In this document: piece by piece, positions 1 through 6,296 of the stretch
How the letters are laid out: each line of letters begins with the position of its first letter
Numbering within the stretch: position 1 is the first letter of the stretch
Source: an uncultured Chloroflexota bacterium
GTDB taxonomy: Bacteria; Chloroflexota; Limnocylindria; Limnocylindrales; Limnocylindraceae
DNA length: 6,530 bases
Direction of reading: 5' to 3'
Assembly (NCBI GenBank): GCA_903937225.1
Contig: CAIZYO010000023.1
Coordinates: forward strand, 1-6,530
Notes under the pieces: model-generated
Databases searched by the model: none
Told to the model about the DNA's origin: nothing
The model's input: the letters and a program-made list of their open reading frames with translations, nothing else
Translations under genes and position numbers: made by a program

Positions 1-801
1 CGCGCGGCGCTCGAGATGCTCGCAAACTCTGGCGAGCTCTACCTTGCCCGACGCGAAGGCTCCATTCGCTGGTTTGACCTCCCCGAGCGACTCCTCCCCC
101 GCAATGTGCTGGAGCGACGCGTCAGTGAAGAGGAGCAGGTTGCGCACACCTTCCTGGCGCGACATCGCGATATGGGTCTCACCTCAGCCAACGCGGCGTG
201 GGTTCCGCGCGACTGGCCGCTCACCCGGAAGCAACTCGTGGAGCGACTCATTGCCCAAGGGGAACTCTTTGAGGTGGAGATCGTGGGGCTACCAGGAGTC
301 TGGCGACTCCCCGCGGCGGAACGCTTTGCGCTTGAGGCGGCGGCACGCGCAACCACTGGAAGCCGGACCGCCGTCGCAGATCCGAACGCAGTCACGCTGC
401 TCTCACCACTTGATCCACTGATTCACGATCGCGCGCGCCTCGAGCAACTGTACGACTTTCACTATCGCTGGGAGATCTACACGCCAGAAAAGAGACGCAC
501 ATACGGGCCGTACACAATGCCGATCCATGCAGGTGATGCGATCGTGGGTCGCATCCAGATGCACCGCGAGAAAGGAGGGGTTGACGGCGCGGGTGGCGCG
601 CTGGTCATTGACGGACTCTGGTGGGAGAAACGCACAAAGCCTCAGCACCACATTGAGGGGTTGACGCGCGCAATCCGATCCCATCAACGCCTGCTCGGCC
701 TCACCGCGGGAAAGATGCCGTCAGTGTTAGCTGAGCGCCGTGATGGGGGTCAGCTCTTCAAGAGATTGAAGCGTGCGGACGTGTTCCTGGCTAACGACTA
801 G
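1..801 (+). CDS. YcaQ/AlkX-type winged-helix DNA-binding protein (HTH_42 family), 5' truncated by window edge
   Basis: This is the C-terminal 266 residues of a member of the winged-helix family that includes E. coli YcaQ (AlkX), a DNA glycosylase acting on interstrand crosslinks. The frame is open to base 1, and the ATG at 16 is internal: ALEMLANSGELYLARR, with five in-frame residues before the Met, resembles a mid-protein segment of the family. Recognition rests on the conserved block LLSPLDPLIHDRARLEQLYDF followed by EIYTPEKRRTYGPYTMP and GDAIVGRIQ. An upstream region around LVERLIAQGELFEVEI looks like a winged-helix segment. The family is usually about 400 residues, so roughly the N-terminal third, which carries the proposed catalytic Q-x-D/Q-x-Q motif in AlkX/AlkZ, lies outside the window. 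Glycosylase activity therefore cannot be judged. It converges on livF, and the two stop codons share CTAG. Nothing links it functionally to the transporter. Family assignment is good; biochemical role is inferred. Confidence 0.85.
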   Translation, partial: RAALEMLANSGELYLARREGSIRWFDLPERLLPRNVLERRVSEEEQVAHTFLARHRDMGLTSANAAWVPRDWPLTRKQLVERLIAQGELFEVEIVGLPGVWRLPAAERFALEAAARATTGSRTAVADPNAVTLLSPLDPLIHDRARLEQLYDFHYRWEIYTPEKRRTYGPYTMPIHAGDAIVGRIQMHREKGGVDGAGGALVIDGLWWEKRTKPQHHIEGLTRAIRSHQRLLGLTAGKMPSVLAERRDGGQLFKRLKRADVFLAND

Positions 802-1508
802 ACGCCGAGGTACGCCTCTTTCACCTTCGGGTTGCTGGCAAGCTTCTTGCAGTCATCCTCGAGGGTGACTTCGCCGATTTGCAAGATGTAACCGCGATTC
901 GCGATGCCGAGCGCCATCATCGCGTTCTGCTCCACAAGCAGCACGGCGGTTCCGCGCGTGTTGATCTCCTTGATGATGTCGAAGATCTGCTCCACGAGAA
1001 TCGGCGCGAGCCCCATGGACGGCTCATCCAAGAGAAGCACTTTCGGCTGGCCCATCAGCGCGCGTCCAATTGCCAACATCTGCTGTTCGCCACCAGACAT
1101 GGTTCCGGCCGCCTGGAACTCTCGCTCCTTGAGGCGCGGGAAGAGATCAAAGATCTTCTTGAAGTCTGCCTGGACCTCAGGGCCCGGCTTGCGCAGGAAT
1201 GCGCCCATCTCTAGATTTTCACGCACGGACATTCGCGTGAAGACGCGACGACCCTCTGGGCTGTGGCCAATCCCGAGTCGCACAATCTCATGCGCTGGAG
1301 CTGTCTCAATGCTTTTTCCGTTCAGCGTGATGCTTCCAGAGCGTGCGCGTTGGAGGCCAGAGATCGTCCGTAGGGTGGTGGTCTTCCCTGCGCCGTTGGA
1401 GCCGATCAGCGTGACGATCTCGCCCTCTTCAACTTTCAACGAAACGCCGCGCAGCGCGTGTACCGCTCCGTAGTACGTGTGGACGTCCTTTAGTTCAAGC
1501 AGTGCCAT
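798..1508 (-). CDS. livF: LivF, branched-chain amino acid-type ABC transporter ATP-binding protein
   Basis: One of the two cytoplasmic ATPase subunits of a HAAT importer, 236 residues, the normal length for LivF. Motifs in order: Walker A GSNGAGKTT (36-44), the LivF-type Q-loop substitute PEGRRVF (84-90), signature MSGGEQQMLAIGRAL (137-151), Walker B VLLLDEP (157-163) with catalytic Glu162, and LVEQN (191-195). Gln194 replaces the usual H-loop histidine and Glu85 sits at the usual Q-loop glutamine. Both are standard for LivF, as in E. coli, and are not a defect. The C-terminus EAYLGV is also typical. The ATG start has GAGGGG eight bases upstream, and livG ends 12 bases before it, so this is the last gene of the operon. 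Its stop codon overlaps that of the convergent YcaQ-like gene. Identification is very secure; the transported substrate is not given by this subunit. Confidence 0.96.
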   Translation of the reverse strand: MALLELKDVHTYYGAVHALRGVSLKVEEGEIVTLIGSNGAGKTTTLRTISGLQRARSGSITLNGKSIETAPAHEIVRLGIGHSPEGRRVFTRMSVRENLEMGAFLRKPGPEVQADFKKIFDLFPRLKEREFQAAGTMSGGEQQMLAIGRALMGQPKVLLLDEPSMGLAPILVEQIFDIIKEINTRGTAVLLVEQNAMMALGIANRGYILQIGEVTLEDDCKKLASNPKVKEAYLGV

Positions 1509-1520
1509 CTGACGCCCCTC

Positions 1521-2549
1521 TCAGTGCCCACTCGCGGCGCCGCGGCCAAGATAGGCCTCGATCACCTTCGGATTGCTGCGGATCTCGGCCGGCTGACCTT
1601 CGGCAATCTTCTCGCCGTGATCAAGCACGGTGATGCGGTCAGAGATGCCCATGACGACGCGCATGTCGTGTTCAATCAGCAAGATCGTGATGTTTTTCTC
1701 GTCTCGAATCCTGCGGATCAGCGCAGTCATCTCCGCCGTCTCCTTAGGGTTCATCCCTGCCGCGGGCTCGTCGAGTAGGAGTAGCTGCGGCTTCCCGGCG
1801 AGCGCACGGGCGATCTCAAGCAACCGCTGCTTCCCGTACGGTAGGCTCGTCGCGATCTCGTTCTCCGTACCGGCGAGGCCAACGAACGCGAGTAGTTCAC
1901 GTGACTCTCGTTCTACGCTCGCCTCTTCGTCACGCGTGCGCCTCGTCTGGAAGATGGTGCCGAGAAATCCTGACCGCAAGTGCACATGGGCACCGACCAG
2001 AATGTTCTCCAACACGGTCATGCTCTTGTATAGGCGAATGTTCTGGAATGTTCGGGCAAGTCCAGCCTCCACCATGTCATTTGGACGTGCGGGGCGAGTA
2101 ATCCCGAAACGCTTGATGAAGCGCACGTACCAGAGGGGGCGCACGATGGTGAGCAGGAGCACGGAGACAAATCCGAGCAGCGCTAGGACCACGGACAGAA
2201 CTCCTTCGTAGAAGCCTGCCAGCCCACCAACCACGAGGAGGAAGTACAAGGCCAGACCGATGAACGGGATGAGTGGCACAAGGAGGAGTGCGGGTTCGCG
2301 GCTCGCGCCGGTTGGCGGTGAGATGAGACGCTTCCCATTGATCTCAATGTGACCTTCCGTCGGCGCATAGATGCCAGCAACGACGTTGAAGAAGGTGGTC
2401 TTACCCGCGCCATTCGGGCCAATGATGGCAGCGATCATTCCGCGTGGGATCTCAAAGTCAACCTTATTCACGGCCACGAGCCCGCCGAATCGACGAGTGA
2501 TCGCCGTCGCCTTCAGGACCAGATCTGGCGCCCCTTTTGCCGCGCTCAC
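1521..2549 (-). CDS. livG: LivG, ABC transporter ATP-binding protein with an internal two-helix hydrophobic insertion
   Basis: The second ATPase subunit, 342 residues against about 255 for a usual LivG. Family motifs are intact: Walker A GPNGAGKTT (44-52), Q-loop ARTFQNIRLY (165-174) with Gln169, the degenerate LivG signature LPYGKQRLLEIARAL (236-250), Walker B LLLLDEPAAG (256-265) with Glu261, H-loop IEHDM with His294, and the LivG-type tail VIEAYLG (329-335). The extra length lies almost wholly between Walker A and the Q-loop: those motifs are 125 residues apart here and about 49 in E. coli LivG. The inserted stretch has two hydrophobic segments (about 87-110 and 117-136) and a basic stretch (137-155). 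The frame is unbroken, so it is not a frameshift product. The start is GTG, overlapping the livM stop as GTGA, with a GGGGG run six bases upstream. This suggests translational coupling. The LivG identity is secure; the role of the insertion is unknown. Confidence 0.95.
   Translation of the reverse strand: MSAAKGAPDLVLKATAITRRFGGLVAVNKVDFEIPRGMIAAIIGPNGAGKTTFFNVVAGIYAPTEGHIEINGKRLISPPTGASREPALLLVPLIPFIGLALYFLLVVGGLAGFYEGVLSVVLALLGFVSVLLLTIVRPLWYVRFIKRFGITRPARPNDMVEAGLARTFQNIRLYKSMTVLENILVGAHVHLRSGFLGTIFQTRRTRDEEASVERESRELLAFVGLAGTENEIATSLPYGKQRLLEIARALAGKPQLLLLDEPAAGMNPKETAEMTALIRRIRDEKNITILLIEHDMRVVMGISDRITVLDHGEKIAEGQPAEIRSNPKVIEAYLGRGAASGH
2094..2309 (-). other. Hydrophobic two-helix insertion within the LivG ATPase domain
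   Basis: These bases encode about residues 81-152 of LivG. They separate the strand region after Walker A (EINGKRLISPPTG) from the segment leading to the Q-loop (NDMVEAGLARTFQ). Helix-like segment 1 runs from about A87 to L110 and contains LVPLIPFIGLALYFLLVVGG. Segment 2 runs from about V117 to V136 and contains VLSVVLALLGFVSVLLLTIV. The linker between them is short (AGFYEG). The segment is followed by RPLWYVRFIKRFGITRPARP, rich in Arg and Lys. By the positive-inside rule this suits a membrane hairpin with both ends in the cytoplasm, which keeps the ATPase halves on the inner face. The borders are approximate because they come from comparison with remembered family sequences. Confidence 0.75.
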
Positions 2550-3651
2550 TTGGCGCCCCCAACAGTGTCCTTGAAGATGCGGATGCGACGCTTCGCCGGG
2601 AAGATTCCTTGCGGGCGCTTCAGCATCATCAACACCAGCACAATGCCGTAGAGCACGTACTGGAACTCAAGGAAGTCAATCTCCTGAAGAACGGGAATAT
2701 TGAAGTTGTCAACGAGCGTGTTCAGCTGCTTCAAGAAGATGCTCTGCACCAGGTAGATCACGAACGCGCCAACCGCAACTCCAACTGGGTTCCCCATGCC
2801 GCCAAGGACGACCGCCGCAACTGCGCTGATGGAGACCACAAACTTGAACTGATCTGGGGCAACAATCGTAAGCTTGGCGGCATTGAAGACGCCGACGAAG
2901 CCGGCGATCGCCGCACCAACAGCGAAGGCCTGCAGTTTAGAAATCACCGTGTTCACGCCAGATGACTCTGCGGCGAGCTCGTCTTCGCGTACCGCATCCC
3001 ACGCCCGACCAATGCGACTGTCTTGAAGGCGGAAGACTACGGTCATCACCAGCGCGATCATCACCATCATCAGCACGTAGAACGGCCAGGGGTTGATGAG
3101 CGTGAACTCAAGGATCCCTGGGATCACTGGCTTGTCGACGCCGCCGAGTCCATTAGTGCCCCCAGTGAACGGGTCGGCGTTGAGGAGAACGATCGGCACA
3201 ATCTCACCGAACCCGAGGGTCACGATCGCAAGATAGTCACCTCGAAGTCGCAGGGTAGGTGCGCCGAGGAAGATTCCGAACATGGCACCAATCAGTGCGC
3301 CAACAATGAGCATTGGCCAGAAGGGGAGGTGGATATCAAAGAAGGGCGACGCCACGATCGCGTAGGTGTATCCGCCGAGCGCAAAGAAGGCTGCATATCC
3401 AAGATCGAGCAGTCCAGCAAAGCCGATCACCACGTTCAACCCAACTGCCAAGAGCGCGTAGATCCCTGCGATCGTGAACGCGTTCACCCATGCGTTCATT
3501 GACTGCAGGTCGCCAAACGGTGGGATGCGGCTGATCAGCGGTAGCGCGACGCCAATGGTGATCACGGCGACCAGGACTCCGAGTGAGCGATGCTGCGCGA
3601 AGTAGGCGTTTGACCGCGCGCGGAGTGGGGCGAACCGTGCGGTGAGGGTGC

Positions 3652-3655
<4 letters not shown>
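2546..3655 (-). CDS. livM: LivM, branched-chain amino acid-type ABC transporter permease
   Basis: Integral membrane permease that pairs with LivH to form the translocation path, 369 residues. After a short basic N-terminus (1-23) come multiple hydrophobic helices. Family landmarks are GIYALLAVGLNVVIGFAGLL (64-83), DLGYAAFFALGGYTYAI (84-100), LRLRGDYLAIVTLGFGEI (135-152), TGGTNGLGG (164-172), the ATPase-contacting EAA-type loop GRAWDAVREDELAAESSGVN (216-235), VVLGGMGNPVGVAVGAF (282-298) and the terminal RPQGIFP (347-353). The ATG start overlaps the livH stop as ATGA at 3652-3655, and the TGA stop overlaps the livG GTG start at 2546-2549. It is therefore in the middle of a tightly coupled operon. 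A GGGGA run lies upstream of the start, but the coupling probably matters more. Nothing is unusual compared with the family. Confidence 0.96.
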
Positions 3656-4665
<1,010 letters not shown>

Positions 4666-4715
4666 GAGCCCCCCTTCAAGGTTTCGCGAGGTATCTAATG
4701 ATTCTGCCTGTCCAC

Positions 4716-4728
4716 TGCCCCTAGGGCA
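4716..4728 (-). promoter_or_regulatory. Small hairpin before livH
   Basis: TGCCC (4716-4720) and GGGCA (4724-4728) form a perfect 5-bp inverted repeat with a three-base loop, the last structure transcribed before livH. On its own it could be chance in GC-rich DNA. It is listed because it continues the run of hairpins in the gap between the binding-protein gene and livH. Confidence 0.25.
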
Positions 4729-4767
4729 AGAAGAGGGCTGGTCTCCACCTGCCCCTTCGTGAGTGTG

Positions 4768-4807
4768 GGAGGGCCCCCGCCGCCCTTACGGGCGAAGGGG
4801 GCCCTCC
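4768..4807 (-). promoter_or_regulatory. Large intercistronic hairpin between the binding-protein gene and livH
   Basis: GGAGGGCCCCC (4768-4778) is exactly complementary to GGGGGCCCTCC (4797-4807), giving 11 GC-rich pairs. After a 2x2 internal loop (4779-4780 against 4795-4796), CGCCC (4781-4785) pairs with GGGCG (4790-4794) around the loop TTAC. No U-run follows on the minus-strand RNA (CACACUCACG comes next), so it is not a classical intrinsic terminator. In periplasmic-binding-protein operons such hairpins commonly protect the 3' end of the upstream message from exonucleases or give partial termination, raising binding protein above permease. That role is inferred here. The structure itself is read directly from the sequence. 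Confidence 0.7.
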
Positions 4808-4823
4808 ATCACGATCTCGTGAT
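4808..4823 (-). promoter_or_regulatory. Second intercistronic hairpin
   Basis: ATCACGA (4808-4814) and TCGTGAT (4817-4823) are a perfect inverted repeat. With a realistic loop this is six pairs around ATCT. It directly abuts the large hairpin (4768-4807), with no spare base between them. A role in mRNA stability is inferred. Confidence 0.5.
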
Positions 4824-4826
4824 CCG

Positions 4827-4843
4827 AGCGGGGAGACCCCGCT
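4827..4843 (-). promoter_or_regulatory. First hairpin after the binding-protein stop codon
   Basis: AGCGGGG (4827-4833) and CCCCGCT (4837-4843) form a perfect 7-bp GC-rich stem with a three-base loop, starting six bases after the binding-protein stop codon. No U-run follows. It is the first of three back-to-back hairpins in the 3' untranslated region of this gene and probably protects that end or attenuates transcription into livH. Confidence 0.55.
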
Positions 4844-4848
4844 ACGAA

Positions 4849-6051
4849 TTACTTGTTCGCGTAGTCGATCTGCTCGACGAACGTCCAGTTGCCATCAACA
4901 ACCTCATAGAGGGAGATGATCTTCTGGGAGGTGTCGCCGTTCTCGTCGAATGACACGTCACCGAGGACCGTCGAGTAGACGGTTGCGGTGTCGGTCAAGG
5001 CTGCGCGGACGCTCTCGCGGGTGACTTCGCCAGCCGCAACGGCTGTCTTGATCGCCTCGAGAATGACCTGTGCACATGCGTAGCCGGATGCAGAGTATGC
5101 ACCTGGGGCTTCGCCGTACTCAGCCTCGTACTTCGCTGCGAATCCAGCCTTGTCAGGGATGTTCTCGATTGCAGCAACGGAGCTGAAGCTCTTCGCAGCA
5201 GCTGCGCCCGCGATTGCAATGTATGAACCTTCGCCTGAACCGTCCTGGATGCCGTCGCCGCCGTAGAACTCAACATCGCCGAGTCCTGCCTGCTCGATGG
5301 CCTTGCGGAAGAGTCCAGCGCCGTCCGCCGTCACGCCACCGTAGAAGAACGCGTCAGGCGAAAGCGCCTTGGCGGCCGTCACGATTGCGGTGAAGTCGGT
5401 CGTGCCTGCTGGTGCACCTTCGCGGCCGAGAACGGTTCCGCCGCCGGCGGTGAACTCAGCTGCGAACGAGTCAGCAATACCCTTGCCGTATGTGTCTGTT
5501 GAATCAACGATGAACACATTCGACTTGCCGCGTGACTTTGCGTACACGGCAACGGCTGGTCCCTGGAGGTCGTCAGTTGCAGCTACGCGAACGTAGTTGA
5601 CTGGGCGGCCACCGCGGAGCGCAGCACCAGCATCACCCTTGGTGAGGTCTGGGTTGGTGTTCGACGGCGAGCACTGTGCGAGACCAGCTTCGGACGAAAC
5701 TGGAATCTGTGCCTTTGCCGAAGAGCTGTTGAACGGGCCGACCACTGCAACGACGGTCTCGTCGCCAACAAGGGTCGTGACGTCCGTCGCGGCCTGAGCC
5801 GGATTGTGGACACCGTCAACGGCGTGGTCAAGGATCTTCGTCGCGAGCGTGTAGCCCTCGATCGTCGTCTCCTTGATTGCGAGAAGTGCGCCGTCACGGG
5901 CTGGGCCGGCGGACGCGAGCGAGGAGCCCGAGAGCGGAAGGCTGATGCCGATCGTCAGCGTCTTCCCTTCCGTCGTGCTTCCACCGCATGCAGCTGCGAG
6001 AAGCGCAGCTGCTGCAAGGGCTGCGAAGCCCTTCTTGTTAAAGACCTTCAT
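4849..6051 (-). CDS. livK: LivK/LivJ-type substrate-binding lipoprotein of a branched-chain amino acid ABC transporter
   Basis: Extracytoplasmic binding protein (type I periplasmic-binding fold, Peripla_BP_6 family), 400 residues, that delivers ligand to LivH-LivM. The N-terminus MKVFNKKG, a hydrophobic Ala/Leu core and LLAAAC form a lipoprotein signal with lipidated Cys22, followed by a short GGSTTEGK linker. The family core starts at LTIGISLPLSGSSLASAGP (32-50). The first ligand-site region is VVGPFNSSSAKAQIPVSSEA (103-122). SPSNTNPDLT (128-137) aligns with the LivJ loop whose Ala-Ala-Thr binds the amino acid backbone, here Ser130-Asn131-Thr132. Further family blocks are VRVAATDDLQGPAVAVYA (154-171), DTYGKGIADSF (186-196), DAFFYGG (233-239) and GEAPGAYSASGYACAQVI (313-330). 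The ATG has AAGGAGG five bases upstream. Being first in the operon and followed by hairpins fits high expression. Leucine, isoleucine or valine are likely ligands, but other amino acids, amides or aromatic compounds are possible. Confidence 0.94.
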   Translation of the reverse strand: MKVFNKKGFAALAAAALLAAACGGSTTEGKTLTIGISLPLSGSSLASAGPARDGALLAIKETTIEGYTLATKILDHAVDGVHNPAQAATDVTTLVGDETVVAVVGPFNSSSAKAQIPVSSEAGLAQCSPSNTNPDLTKGDAGAALRGGRPVNYVRVAATDDLQGPAVAVYAKSRGKSNVFIVDSTDTYGKGIADSFAAEFTAGGGTVLGREGAPAGTTDFTAIVTAAKALSPDAFFYGGVTADGAGLFRKAIEQAGLGDVEFYGGDGIQDGSGEGSYIAIAGAAAAKSFSSVAAIENIPDKAGFAAKYEAEYGEAPGAYSASGYACAQVILEAIKTAVAAGEVTRESVRAALTDTATVYSTVLGDVSFDENGDTSQKIISLYEVVDGNWTFVEQIDYANK

Positions 6052-6056
6052 GAGGT

Positions 6057-6063
6057 CCTCCTT
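6057..6063 (-). promoter_or_regulatory. Consensus Shine-Dalgarno sequence of the binding-protein gene
   Basis: The minus strand reads AAGGAGG, then ACCTC, then ATG. It is a full anti-16S match at good spacing and the strongest ribosome site in the window. It fixes the start of the binding-protein gene at 6051 and predicts high translation of the first gene of the operon. Confidence 0.85.
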
Positions 6064-6071
6064 CTACTATT

Positions 6072-6091
6072 CCGCGCCGGATCCGACGCGG
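6072..6091 (-). promoter_or_regulatory. Near-perfect 20-bp palindrome in the binding-protein leader
   Basis: The two 10-base halves are inverted copies with one mismatch pair, centred on GGATCC. In minus-strand RNA it folds as an 8-bp stem (one G-U pair) with the loop GAUC, ending eight bases before the Shine-Dalgarno sequence. It could be a protein operator in DNA, or an RNA hairpin protecting the 5' end or keeping the ribosome site open. The sequence cannot decide between these. The palindrome is seen directly; any function is inferred. Confidence 0.5.
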
Positions 6092-6181
6092 GCTCGGGGC
6101 TGATTCGGGCTATGCGATCACCACGCTGCGGCTTTCGCCATGACGTTGGTGCGGCTGCGCCCGATACAGTCGAGGAAGCAC

Positions 6182-6210
6182 ATCATGAACGAGGCGTCGC
6201 GCATGCGCAA
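6182..6210 (-). promoter_or_regulatory. Candidate sigma70-type promoter of the liv operon
   Basis: On the minus strand TTGCGC (6205-6210) and CATGAT (6182-6187) are spaced by 17 bases, with a run of seven A just upstream in an AT-rich patch. The -10 matches TATAAT at four of six positions and the -35 matches TTGACA only at TTG, so the call is weak. It is the best-placed candidate I could find between 6052 and 6296. The predicted message would carry a leader of about 120 bases that includes the 6072-6091 palindrome. Confidence 0.25.
6199..6208. promoter_or_regulatory. Perfect 10-bp palindrome overlapping the candidate -35
   Basis: GCGCATGCGC is exactly self-complementary and overlaps the -35 hexamer of the candidate promoter. 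It is a possible repressor half-site pair, but GC-rich 10-mers of this kind can arise by chance, and no regulator gene lies beside it in the window. Confidence 0.3.
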
Positions 6211-6296
6211 CTTTTTTTCCCACAAAACGACCGAATTCGTGCGGAAAACCCCGAATGTTTAGAAAACGCAATCAAATCTAGGCGCGTGCCTTACTC

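Noticed and set aside
756..771. CTTCAA/TTGAAG hairpin with loop GAGA near the end of the YcaQ-like gene as a livF terminator
   Set aside because: Only six AT-containing pairs, inside coding sequence, with no U-run on the minus strand. Likely chance.
807..821. GAGG-TACG-CCTC followed by TTT as a terminator for the YcaQ-like gene
   Set aside because: The stem is only four pairs, the T run is three bases, and it lies in conserved livF C-terminal codons.
904..1473. Plus-strand open frame of 189 residues opposite livF
   Set aside because: It is a reverse-strand shadow of livF, whose Walker A, signature and Walker B motifs prove that strand is coding.
798..1508. Missing H-loop histidine and Q-loop glutamine in LivF as a sign of a degenerate ATPase
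   Set aside because: Gln in LVEQN and Glu in PEGRR are the normal LivF residues, also present in E. coli LivF.
1823..1844. Non-consensus signature LPYGKQ in LivG (bases encoding about residues 236-242)
   Set aside because: LivG proteins usually carry an L-x-Y-G-x-Q form instead of LSGGQ, so this is not a defect.
3023..3502. Long plus-strand open frames opposite livM, including 159 residues here and 142 residues at 2537-2965
   Set aside because: They lie exactly antisense to livM and are rich in His, Asp, Glu and Arg, the expected reverse reading of hydrophobic membrane-helix codons in GC-rich DNA. The minus strand gives a full canonical LivM.
4681..4720. Internal promoter for livH (TGGACA and TAGATA on the minus strand)
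   Set aside because: The two hexamer-like elements are only 11 bases apart, well short of the 16-18 needed.
6235..6256. ATTCG/CGAAT inverted repeat as terminator of the right-edge gene
   Set aside because: Five pairs with a poorly paired interior and only a UCGUUUUG stretch after it on the minus strand. Too weak to call.
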